From contig JAUQYA010000066.1 of assembly GCA_030837785.1 (NCBI GenBank), positions 1 through 64,000 on the forward strand: a stretch of DNA of 64,000 nucleotides, read 5' to 3'. Below, piece by piece: positions 43,437-50,815 of this stretch. The stretch comes from Albidovulum sp. GTDB lineage: Bacteria; Pseudomonadota; Alphaproteobacteria; Rhodobacterales; Rhodobacteraceae. The notes under the pieces were generated by a model. The model saw only the letters and a program-made list of their open reading frames with translations. It searched no databases and was not told where the DNA came from. The translations under genes were made by a program, and so were the position numbers. Numbering within the stretch: the first letter of the stretch is position 1; each line of letters opens with the position of its first letter.

Positions 43437-43878
43437 CCGCACGCTCCAGAAGCTCGTCCATGTCGGCTGCCGCGTGCTCGGGCTCGACGGCGAGACGCGC
43501 CGCGACCTGCAGCTCGTCGTCACCGGCAAGGCGAGCATGCTCGACATGACCGACGCCGACCTCCGCAAGGTGGTCGAGGCGCTGAAGGCGCGCGGGTTCA
43601 AGCCCTTCGACGGCCGCCGTCCGGCGAAGGGCCGGCCCGCCGCCCCGCGCGCCGACGTGCGGTTCTGCCATGTGATGTGGCGGCTCCTGCATGAGGCCGG
43701 CGCGGTGCGATCGGGCGGCGCCCGCGGGCTCAACGCCTTCATCCGTGCGCGGTTCGAGAAGAAATGGGGCTCGGTGCCGATCGACATCGACACCATGCAG
43801 GAGTGGTCGGAAATCTCCGACGTGGTGGATGCGCTGAAGGCGATGTGCCGGCGCGCCGGGATCGGGGTGGACAGGTGA
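43429..43878 (+). CDS. GemA-like regulatory protein (DUF1018)
   Basis: A 149-residue homologue of Mu GemA, which alters host gene expression and DNA supercoiling during development. The signature is KLVHVGCRVLGLDGETRRDL, then TGKASMLDMTDADLRKVVEA LKARGFK-like, followed by a C-terminal helical part. It overlaps neighbours on both sides. Confidence 0.88.
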   Translation: MTDRTLQKLVHVGCRVLGLDGETRRDLQLVVTGKASMLDMTDADLRKVVEALKARGFKPFDGRRPAKGRPAAPRADVRFCHVMWRLLHEAGAVRSGGARGLNAFIRARFEKKWGSVPIDIDTMQEWSEISDVVDALKAMCRRAGIGVDR

Positions 43879-44126
43879 AGAAGCCGATCGTCATCGTCTC
43901 GGACCACGCGCTGGTGCGCTACATCGAGCGCGTCCTCGGCGTCGACGTCGAGACGCTGCGCCGCGAGATCGGCCGGCGCGTCGACCGCGGCGCCGAACTG
44001 GGCGCCTGCGGCGTGGAGATCGACGGTTGGCTCTACAAGCTGTCGGACGGCACGGTCACCACCGTGCTCGAGGCGTCGCGGCCGGACCTGCGCCGCGGCC
44101 GCCAGCGACGCGAGCGGCCGGAATGA
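43875..44126 (+). CDS. Prophage protein between gemA and mor, unknown function
   Basis: An 83-residue protein starting with GTG in a GTGA overlap. It reads IVIVSDHALVRYIERVLGVD, ETLRREIGRRVDR, CGVEIDGWLYKLSDGTVTTV. The H-ALVRYIER start resembles small toxin-like or RelE-unrelated phage proteins but no family is certain. Coupled to the activator gene. Confidence 0.7.
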   Translation: MKKPIVIVSDHALVRYIERVLGVDVETLRREIGRRVDRGAELGACGVEIDGWLYKLSDGTVTTVLEASRPDLRRGRQRRERPE

Positions 44127-44509
44127 CGCAGCTGCCGGGGATCGCGGGCGAGATCGAGGCTGCCGTCGGCCTCGACCTGGCCGTGCGCCTGATGAAGCGC
44201 CGGGGCGGGACCGAGATCACCATCCCGGTCCGCGCCAAGGGCTCGATGCTCGCCGACATCATCGGGTGCCACGCGGCGGAGCGGCTGATCGCCGCGATCG
44301 GCCCGGGCAAGATCATGCTGCCCTGCGGGACCATGCGCGGGGCGCGCGCCCGCCGGGCCGAGGCGATGCGGATGCTGCGCGCCGGCGCCTCGATCCGCGA
44401 GGTTGCGCTGGCCTGCGACCTGCACTCGCGGTCGGTTTCGAACTACCGCGCCGAGATCGAGGCGGAGGCCGGCCGGCGGCAGATGATCCTGCCCTTTGAC
44501 AGGGACTGA
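44123..44509 (+). CDS. Mor/C-family transcription activator
   Basis: A 128-residue activator of the Mu Mor/C type, which switches on middle or late transcription. The dimerisation half has GLDLAVRLMKRRGGTEITIP and the DNA-binding half has ARRAEAMRMLRAGASIREVA and LACDLHSRSVSNYRAEI, a helix-turn-helix. It is the last gene before the late block; a two-block element starts 47 bp after its stop and may be its target. Confidence 0.87.
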   Translation: MTQLPGIAGEIEAAVGLDLAVRLMKRRGGTEITIPVRAKGSMLADIIGCHAAERLIAAIGPGKIMLPCGTMRGARARRAEAMRMLRAGASIREVALACDLHSRSVSNYRAEIEAEAGRRQMILPFDRD

Positions 44510-44555
44510 CCGCGTCTGCCAGAGTATCCGGCGGCCCCCTGCGGACCTTCCCCCT

Positions 44556-44601
44556 GAAACCTTTCAAAGCCGATTTAATCCACCGTGAAGGCGATTGTCC
44601 G
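44556..44601 (+). promoter_or_regulatory. Candidate activator-dependent late promoter before the endolysin gene
   Basis: GAAACCTTTCAAAGCCGAT (44556-44574), 15 bp, then GGCGATTGTCCG (44590-44601). The same two blocks with the same 15-bp gap recur before the protease gene (52319-52364), with 25 of 31 block bases equal. GCGGCCCCCTGCGG (44531-44544) also recurs there. Block one would be the activator site and GATTGT a weak -10. The position matches Mu Plys. Confidence 0.55.
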
Positions 44602-44627
44602 AGGGTATTCAACCCGGGGTGCAATCG

Positions 44628-45536
44628 ATGGTCATGGGGACCAGCCATGAAGGCGTGAGGTTCATCGAGCGGCACGAGGGCGTGGTGCTGCGCGCCTACC
44701 GCGACGTCGCCGGGGTCTGGACGATCGGCGCCGGCCTGACCGCGGCTTCGGGCGTGGTGACACCGAAGCACGGCATGGTGATCACGAAGGAAGAGGCGAG
44801 CCGGCTTCTGGCCCTTGCCCTCACCCGCAACTATGCGCCAGCGGTCCGCAACGCCATGCCGGGCGCGCGGCAGCACGAGTTCGACGGCGCGCTGAGCTTT
44901 CATTTCAACACCGGGGCGATCGGCCGGGCGAGCTGGGTCGCGGCCTGGAAGGCGCGCGACCGGAAGGGCGTCGCCACCGGCCTCGCGAAATGGGTCAGGG
45001 GCGGCGGCAAGGTGTTGCCCGGCCTCGTCCGCCGCCGGAAGGAAGAGGCGGACCTGATCAACGGTGGCGTCCATGAACCCTCGGAGCCGCTGCCGAAGCA
45101 TCCAGTGTGGGCGGCGCGGATCACCCTGCGGCTGTCGGACAAGGAGCTGGCGGCGGCGCGGGCGGGGTTCCGCAGCCTCGGCTACGATCCCGGGGACGAT
45201 CCGCGACACGTCGCCCTGATGGCCGTGATCAACTTCCAGCGCGACCACGACCTGACCGTCGACGGCATCGTCGGCCGCGCCACGCTGACGACCCTTCAGC
45301 GCCGCCTCGACGCGCGGCGGCTCTCCGCCCGGACGGCCGTAGCCGGTGGCGGCGGTGCGGCGGCGACGCAGGCGCCCGGCGTCGGCGAGACCCTGCCCGA
45401 CACGGCGATCCTGGCGGGTGCCGGCATCGTGACGGTGCTCGTCCTCCTGTGGCTGGCCTGGCGCTACCGCGACATGGTCGCCGCCAAGCTCCAGCGCGTC
45501 GCACCCCGAACCGCAACCTGGCTGAGGAGCCGCTGA
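44628..45536 (+). CDS. Endolysin: GH24 lysozyme, peptidoglycan-binding domain and C-terminal membrane anchor
   Basis: Cell-wall hydrolase for lysis, 302 residues. The T4-lysozyme-type triad is visible with correct spacing: Glu17 in RHEGV, Asp26 in YRDVAG and Thr32 in VWTIGAG. A peptidoglycan-binding-like domain follows (about 160-225; LMAVINFQRDHDLTVDGIVG RATLTTLQ-like), and the end has one membrane segment (AGIVTVLVLLWLAW). I chose ATG 44628; a TTG at 44595 would lie inside the promoter-like element. Confidence 0.9.
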   Translation: MVMGTSHEGVRFIERHEGVVLRAYRDVAGVWTIGAGLTAASGVVTPKHGMVITKEEASRLLALALTRNYAPAVRNAMPGARQHEFDGALSFHFNTGAIGRASWVAAWKARDRKGVATGLAKWVRGGGKVLPGLVRRRKEEADLINGGVHEPSEPLPKHPVWAARITLRLSDKELAAARAGFRSLGYDPGDDPRHVALMAVINFQRDHDLTVDGIVGRATLTTLQRRLDARRLSARTAVAGGGGAAATQAPGVGETLPDTAILAGAGIVTVLVLLWLAWRYRDMVAAKLQRVAPRTATWLRSR

Positions 45537-45537
45537 G

Positions 45538-45816
45538 ATGAAGACGATTGCCGCCCTTCTCCTGATCCTCGCCGCCGGCCCGGCCGGTGCCGAATGCCTG
45601 CCGCTCGCCGACGCGCTCGCCTCGCTGGCCGGGCGCTGGCAGGAGGTGCCGGTCTTCACGGGCGCCTTCGACGGCGGGGCCTGGATCGTCACCGCCGCCC
45701 CGGACGGCGGCAGCTTCACCGTCCTGTTCGTCCGCTCCGATGGTTCGGCCTGCCCGGCGGGCGCGGGCGAAGGCTGGGCCGCCGCGCCCTTGGCCCCGGC
45801 CGGAAAGGAGGGCTGA
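45538..45816 (+). CDS. Small secreted protein of the lysis cassette
   Basis: A 92-residue protein with a signal peptide (MKTIAALLLILAAGPAGA, then ECLPL). The mature 74 residues (RWQEVPVFTGAFDGGAWIVT, FVRSDGSACPAG) show two Cys. Position between endolysin and holin suggests a lysis or host-envelope role, but it has no Rz-like coiled coil. Function unknown. Confidence 0.75.
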   Translation: MKTIAALLLILAAGPAGAECLPLADALASLAGRWQEVPVFTGAFDGGAWIVTAAPDGGSFTVLFVRSDGSACPAGAGEGWAAAPLAPAGKEG

Positions 45817-45817
45817 C

Positions 45818-46327
45818 ATGGCGCCCGCACTGATCGCCCTCGCCGCCCAGGTCGGCGCGCCCGTGATCCGCGACATCCTTGCGCGCAAGATCGGGCGCGC
45901 GAATGCCGAACTCGCCGGCGACGTGGTCGGACTGATCGCGAAGCGCGCCGGCGTCGCCCCGGAAGCGGTCGAGCAGCTCGCCATCGACGAGCCCGGCCGG
46001 GTCACGGCGGCGATGACCGCCGTGGAGGCCGACGTGGCCGAGCTGGCGCCGCTCTACGCCGCCGAGATCGCCGCCCGCCAGGACACCTTCGCTGCCGAGC
46101 AGGGAGAGCCGCTCTGGGTCCGCGCCTGGCGGCCGCTCGGCATGTACGGGCTCGGGTTCCTCTGGCTCTGGAACCTCGTCCTGCTGCACATCGCCAATGC
46201 CTGGTGGAAGATCGCCCTGCCGCCCACCGACCTCGGCGTCCTGATGCAGATCAGCGCGCTCTACATGTCGCTCTACATGGGCGGCCACACCGTCAAGGAC
46301 CTCATGTCGAAATGGAGCGCCCGGTGA
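45818..46327 (+). CDS. Holin-like protein of the 3TM/GTA-release type
   Basis: A 169-residue protein. The N-terminal part is helical and polar. The C-terminal half has QGEPLWVRAWRPLGMYGLGF followed by hydrophobic segments LWLWNLVLLHIANAWW and ISALYMSLYMGGHTVKDLM, the layout of 3TM holins first named from gene transfer agent release. It would form the membrane lesion that lets the endolysin act. Confidence 0.82.
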   Translation: MAPALIALAAQVGAPVIRDILARKIGRANAELAGDVVGLIAKRAGVAPEAVEQLAIDEPGRVTAAMTAVEADVAELAPLYAAEIAARQDTFAAEQGEPLWVRAWRPLGMYGLGFLWLWNLVLLHIANAWWKIALPPTDLGVLMQISALYMSLYMGGHTVKDLMSKWSAR

Positions 46328-46668
46328 GCTTCCAGTTCGACCTGACCGTGACGCTGAGCCTGATCCTGTCGGTCATCACCCTGGTCTTCGCCTGGATGCG
46401 GACCCGCCGGCAGGACGTCGAGCAGCGGCTGAAGGCGGGGGACGACAAGCTCGAAGCCCATGACCTTCGGCTTGCAAGGCTCGAGCAGACCCTGACCGGC
46501 ATGCCCGCGAAGGACGACATGCACACGCTCCAGCTCTCGCTGACCGAGATGCGGGGAGACCTGCGCGAGATGCGGGCGACGATGAAGGGGTCGAACGAGA
46601 TCATGCGGCGGCTCGAAACCATCGTCACCCGCCACGAGGACCACCTGCTCGACGGAGCCAAGCGATGA
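46324..46668 (+). CDS. DUF2730 family protein (Mu gp25-like)
   Basis: A 114-residue protein. A membrane segment (LTVTLSLILSVITLVFAWMR) is followed by a long coiled coil (VEQRLKAGDDKLEAHDLRLA, LTEMRGDLREMRATM). The GTG at 46324 overlaps the holin stop (GTGA); an ATG four codons earlier is the alternative. Probably a spanin-like or assembly accessory protein. Confidence 0.83.
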   Translation: MSFQFDLTVTLSLILSVITLVFAWMRTRRQDVEQRLKAGDDKLEAHDLRLARLEQTLTGMPAKDDMHTLQLSLTEMRGDLREMRATMKGSNEIMRRLETIVTRHEDHLLDGAKR

Positions 46669-46964
46669 GCGACTATTCCGAGACCATCCGCCAGCACCGC
46701 CGGCTGGCGATCCTGCGCCATCTGGAGGCGGTGCCGGACTACACCTCGAACGCGTCGATCCTGCAGTCGGTGCTGCAGGGCGTCGGCCTTCCCTCGACCG
46801 CCGACCAGGTGGTGACCGAGCTTTCCTGGCTGCGCGAGCAGGGCTTCATCGACTACGAGGGATCGGCCGAGTTCCTGGTCGTGACCGCGACCCGGCGCGG
46901 CGCCGAGATCGCGCGGGGCATGGCGACGCATCCGGACATCCAGCGGCCCCGGCCGAGGCGCTGA
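46665..46964 (+). CDS. Mu gp26-like phage protein (VpaChn25_0724 family)
   Basis: A 99-residue winged-helix-like protein: RQHRRLAILRHLEAVPDYTS NASILQSVL-like start and TELSWLREQGFIDYEGSAEF, ending in a beta wing VVTATRRGAEIARG. It is found regularly between gp25 and gp27 homologues in transposable phages. Function not known. Confidence 0.83.
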   Translation: MSDYSETIRQHRRLAILRHLEAVPDYTSNASILQSVLQGVGLPSTADQVVTELSWLREQGFIDYEGSAEFLVVTATRRGAEIARGMATHPDIQRPRPRR

Positions 46965-46965
46965 G

Positions 46966-47505
46966 ATGCCGGCGCCGCGCAAGGTCGACCTGCTGCCGCC
47001 GGAGCTGAGGGGCTGGCTCCAGGCCGAGCTCCGCACCCGCGGCTTCGGCGGCTACGTCGAGCTGGCCGATGCGCTCAACGCGCGGCTTGCGGACGAGGGG
47101 ATGGAGCTGCGCATCCAGAAGTCGGCCTTGCAGGAGTTCGGCGCGGAATATGCCGAGTTCGTGAAGCTCCAGGAGCAGGCCTCGGACTGGGCGGCCGAGT
47201 GGCTCGGCGACATGGGGATGGAGGACCAGGCGCAGCGCCAGAACGTGCTCTTCCAGATGCTGACCACGCTCGCCTTCAAGGTCATGCGCGCCGAGGTCGA
47301 GAAATCCGGCAGCGAGATCAGCCCGCAGAACCTGCACTTCCTCGCCCGGATGATGAAGGACGTGATGACCTCCTCCGGCATCGTCCAGGCGATGCGGGAG
47401 AAGGACCGCAAGGACCAGTCGGCGAAGCTCGATGCCGCCGTCGCCGCCGGCGACATCGACGCCGACGCCGCGGCGAAGGCGCGGCGGATCATGGGGTTCG
47501 GGTGA
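46966..47505 (+). CDS. DUF3486 family protein (Mu gp27-like, small terminase candidate)
   Basis: A 179-residue protein with VDLLPPELRGWLQAELRTRG at the start and a helical rest, the DUF3486 pattern. Mu gp27 is thought to be the DNA-recognition (small) terminase subunit. It lies immediately before the gp28-like terminase region. Confidence 0.85.
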   Translation: MPAPRKVDLLPPELRGWLQAELRTRGFGGYVELADALNARLADEGMELRIQKSALQEFGAEYAEFVKLQEQASDWAAEWLGDMGMEDQAQRQNVLFQMLTTLAFKVMRAEVEKSGSEISPQNLHFLARMMKDVMTSSGIVQAMREKDRKDQSAKLDAAVAAGDIDADAAAKARRIMGFG

Positions 47506-47693
47506 TGGGCTGGCGGTGGCGGGCACCGGACGGACAGACTGGACGGCAGTTCGCCACGGAAGCGGCGGCCGTGGCCGACGCGATCATGCGGGCGTCGCGG
47601 TTCAAGGCCGCCGGCCTGCATCCGAAGGAGCGTGAGCTGCTCTGGCGTTCGCTCCAGCGGGCGGGCTGCCGTGTTGAATGGGTGCCGGCATGA
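47505..47693 (+). CDS. Small prophage protein between gp27 and gp28 homologues
   Basis: A 62-residue basic protein (MGWRWRAPDGQTGRQFATEA, HPKERELLWRSLQRAGCRVE). Both ends overlap neighbours (TGATG and ATGA), supporting translation. No family recognised. Confidence 0.65.
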   Translation: MGWRWRAPDGQTGRQFATEAAAVADAIMRASRFKAAGLHPKERELLWRSLQRAGCRVEWVPA

Positions 47694-49099
47694 GCACCCT
47701 CGCCGCCGTGTCGCCCGTCGTCAACTTCCTGCCCTACCAGCGCGCCTGGATCGAGGACCGGAGCCGGTTCAAGATCGGCATGTTCTCGCGCCAGACCGGC
47801 AAGACCTTCTCGACGGGGGGCGAGTGCGCCGACGACTGCTTCCGCGCCTGGGCGGAGGACCGGAAGGTCCGCTGGGTGATCCTGAGCCGCGGCGAGCGGC
47901 AGGCGGCCGAGATGATGACCGAGGTGATCAAGCCGTTCACGCGGGCGTTTTACGAGGTCTACAACACCCTGTTGAAGGGGGGCGAGCCGCGCTTCGAGGA
48001 GGGCGAGTTCCGGGCGCCGCAGGAGCGGGGGCCGGACGCCGTCTACAAGGCGCTGGAGGTGGCCTTCCCGAACGGATCGCGGATCACGGCACTGCCGGCG
48101 AACCCCGATACCGCGCGGGGCTTTTCCGCCAACGTCATCCTCGACGAGTTCGCCTTCCATGCAAAGAGCCGTGACATCTGGGCGGCGCTCTTCCCGGTCA
48201 TCTCGAAGAGCGGCCTCAGGCTCAGGGTGATCTCGACGCCGAACGGCAAGGGCAACAAGTTCTACGAGCTGATGACGGCCGAGGACACGGTCTGGTCGCG
48301 CCATGTCGTCGACATCTACCAGGCGGTCGCCCAGGGGCTCGACCGCAACATCGACGAGCTCCGGCGCGGCATGGCCGACCCCGACGCCTGGGCGCAGGAA
48401 TACGAGCTGAAGTGGCTCGACGAGGCCTCGGCCTGGCTCGACTACGACCTGATCTCGGCGGCCGAGCATCCGGCCGCGGGGCTCCCCGGGCTCTACCAGG
48501 GCGGGCCCTGCTTTGTCGGCGTCGACATCGCCGCGAGGAACGACCTCTTCGTGATCTGGGTCATGGAGGCGGTGGGCGACGTGCTCTGGACCCGCGAGGT
48601 CATCGCCCGGCGGCGGATTTCCTTCCAGGAGCAGGACCGGCTCCTGGACGAGGTCTTCCGCCGCTACCGGGTGGTGCGCTGCGCGATCGACCAGACCGGC
48701 ATGGGCGAGAAGCCGGTCGAGGACGCCAAGCGCCGCCACGGCGAGAGCCGGGTCGAGGGTGTGCTCTTCTCCGCCGCGGCCAAGCTCGATCTTGCGACGG
48801 TGCTGAAGGAGGCGCTCCAGGACCGCAAGGCGCGCCTGCCCGCCGGCGACGTGGCGCTGCGCGCCGACCTTCATTCGATCAAGAGCCAGGTGGGGGTGAC
48901 CGGCCTCCGCCGCCTGGTCGCGGACGGCGACAGCGACGGCCACGCCGACCGCTTCTGGGCCGCGGCGCTCGCCGTCTCCGCCGGGGAGCTGGTCTACCAG
49001 CCGTTCGACTACCGCGCGGTGCCGCGCCACGGCGGCGACGACATCGACCGCGAGGTCCGTGCCACGGCGGGCTTCGGTGCCCGGAAAGGAATATGGTGA
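47690..49099 (+). CDS. Phage terminase large subunit (Mu gp28-like)
   Basis: ATP-driven packaging motor and nuclease, 469 residues. The Walker A is FSRQTGKTFS at about 32-41 after LPYQRAWIEDRSRF. Walker B is NVILDEFAF, with RVISTPNGKGNKFYEL as the coupling motif. The nuclease domain starts at CFVGVDIAARNDLFVIW, with CAIDQTGMGE. The ATG is in ATGA overlap with the gene before. Confidence 0.95.
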   Translation: MSTLAAVSPVVNFLPYQRAWIEDRSRFKIGMFSRQTGKTFSTGGECADDCFRAWAEDRKVRWVILSRGERQAAEMMTEVIKPFTRAFYEVYNTLLKGGEPRFEEGEFRAPQERGPDAVYKALEVAFPNGSRITALPANPDTARGFSANVILDEFAFHAKSRDIWAALFPVISKSGLRLRVISTPNGKGNKFYELMTAEDTVWSRHVVDIYQAVAQGLDRNIDELRRGMADPDAWAQEYELKWLDEASAWLDYDLISAAEHPAAGLPGLYQGGPCFVGVDIAARNDLFVIWVMEAVGDVLWTREVIARRRISFQEQDRLLDEVFRRYRVVRCAIDQTGMGEKPVEDAKRRHGESRVEGVLFSAAAKLDLATVLKEALQDRKARLPAGDVALRADLHSIKSQVGVTGLRRLVADGDSDGHADRFWAAALAVSAGELVYQPFDYRAVPRHGGDDIDREVRATAGFGARKGIW

Positions 49100-50628
49100 T
49101 GGCCCTTCTCGACGCCTACGGCCGCCCGGTGCGGCTCCAGCAGCTGACCCAGCGGCTCGCCGAGCCCGGCCTGACCGGGGTGCGGCAGATCTGGACCGGC
49201 TCGGTCGCCTCCGGCCTGACGCCGCGCCGGCTCGCCGAAATCCTGCGCGCCTGCGACCAGGGCAGTATCGAGGATTTCGTGGCACTCGCCGAGGAGATGG
49301 AGGAGCGCGACGCGCATTACTTCTCGGTCCTCGGCCAGCGCAAGCGGGCGGTCTCCGGGGTCACGCCGACGGTGACGGCGGCTTCCGAGGACGCGCGCGA
49401 CCGCAGGATCGCCGATGCGGTGCGCGAGCGGATCGCCCAGCACGACGGGTTCCCCGAGCTCGTCGAGGACCTGCTCGACGCGCTCGGCAAGGGCTTTGCC
49501 GTCGTCAACATCGAATGGGTCAAGACCGCCGCGCTCTGGTGGCCGCGCACGTTCCTGCGCGTCGATCCGCGGTTCTGCCGCTTCGACGACGCGACCGGGC
49601 AGCAGATCCGGCTGCGCGACGAGGCCGATCTGGCCGAGGGTGTCCCGCTCGAGCCCTATTGCTTCATCACCCACCGCGCCGGCCTGAAATCCGGCCTCGC
49701 CTACCGGGGCGGCATCGCCCGCGTCGTCGCCTTCGGCTGGATGTGCAAGGCCTACGCGCTCAAGGACTGGATCGCCTTCATCGAGACCTACGGCCTGCCC
49801 TTGCGGCTCGGCCGCTACGGGCCCGAGGCCACCCATGCCGACGTCCAGAAGCTCTTCTCGGCCGTCGCCAACATCGGCACCGATGCCGCGGCGGTGCTGC
49901 CGAAGTCGATGGAGATCGAGTTCGAGGGCCAGACCACCGGCACCGGCGACCGCATCTTCGAGAGCCTCGCCCGCTACGTCGACGAGCAGATTTCCAAGGC
50001 GGTCCTCGGCCAGACGATGACCACCGACAACGGCTCGTCGCAGTCGCAGGCCAATGTCCACAATGAGGTGCGCCACGACATCGCCGCGGCCGACGCGCGG
50101 GCGCTGCGCGCGACGCTCGCCCGCGACCTGGTCAAGCCGTTCGTCGATCTCAATTTCGGGGTGCAGGAACGCTACCCGGTCCTGTCGATCGAGGTGGCGG
50201 AGCCCGAGGACGTCGGGATCCTCGTCGACAAGGCGGTGGCGCTGATGGCGCAGGGCATGACCTTCAAGGCGGCCGAGCTGCGCGCCAAGCTCAGGCTCTC
50301 GGACCCCGAGGAGGGCGACGAGATCGTCGGCGGCAAGCCGGCTGCCGCCCCGCCCGGGGAAAATGCCGCGACCAACGCCGTCGCGCTCAACCGCGCCGGG
50401 ATCGACGCGGTCGACGAGATCGAGGCGGAGATGCTCGGCGACTGGCAGGAGGTGATGGACGAGACCCTGGCGCCGCTCGAGGACCTCGTCGCGGGCGCGG
50501 AGAGCTACGAGGAGCTGATGGAGCAGCTGGAGGGCGCCATGCCGAAGCTCGCCGCGTCCAGGGCCGTTGAAGCGCTGGTGAAGGGCATGTTCAAGGCGCG
50601 CGCGGTCGGCGACCGTCACGATGGCTGA
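49099..50628 (+). CDS. DUF935 portal protein (Mu gp29-like)
   Basis: Dodecameric portal through which DNA enters and leaves the head; 509 residues. DUF935 signs are LRACDQGSIEDFVALAEEME ERDAHY-like, GFAVVNIEWVKT, the FCRFDDATGQQIRLRD strand and VLGQTMTTDNGSSQSQANVH. ATG 49099 has AAGGA 9 bp upstream; an ATG two codons earlier is too close to it. Confidence 0.93.
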   Translation: MALLDAYGRPVRLQQLTQRLAEPGLTGVRQIWTGSVASGLTPRRLAEILRACDQGSIEDFVALAEEMEERDAHYFSVLGQRKRAVSGVTPTVTAASEDARDRRIADAVRERIAQHDGFPELVEDLLDALGKGFAVVNIEWVKTAALWWPRTFLRVDPRFCRFDDATGQQIRLRDEADLAEGVPLEPYCFITHRAGLKSGLAYRGGIARVVAFGWMCKAYALKDWIAFIETYGLPLRLGRYGPEATHADVQKLFSAVANIGTDAAAVLPKSMEIEFEGQTTGTGDRIFESLARYVDEQISKAVLGQTMTTDNGSSQSQANVHNEVRHDIAAADARALRATLARDLVKPFVDLNFGVQERYPVLSIEVAEPEDVGILVDKAVALMAQGMTFKAAELRAKLRLSDPEEGDEIVGGKPAAAPPGENAATNAVALNRAGIDAVDEIEAEMLGDWQEVMDETLAPLEDLVAGAESYEELMEQLEGAMPKLAASRAVEALVKGMFKARAVGDRHDG

Positions 50629-50815
50629 TCAGTTGGTGATATCCTGCTTGGCCGTGTTCCTCGGCCTTGGTCTGGCGGTTGGGTTTTCCCGGGATGTGAC
50701 CAGGGCCGACGATCCCCCGCCGTTCGGATTTTTGGCCTTGTGCCTGGTCTACGGTGGTGCGGCATCGGGGATTGGGGTGGTTGTCGACATGCTTCTTGCA
50801 CATTTCGGCAACTGA
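50621..50815 (+). CDS. Small membrane protein inserted between portal and F-like genes
   Basis: A 64-residue protein with two hydrophobic segments (LVISCLAVFLGLGLAVGF and FGFLALCLVYGGAASGIGVV). Codon use is visibly poorer in GC third positions than its neighbours. It overlaps the portal gene by 8 bp and the F-like gene by one base. Such small inserts are often acquired extras. Function unknown. Confidence 0.68.
   Translation: MADQLVISCLAVFLGLGLAVGFSRDVTRADDPPPFGFLALCLVYGGAASGIGVVVDMLLAHFGN

Noticed and set aside
44595..44627. TTG start giving an 11-residue longer endolysin
   Set aside because: The TTG lies inside the second block of the promoter-like element and has no ribosome binding site; the GH24 domain is complete from ATG 44628.
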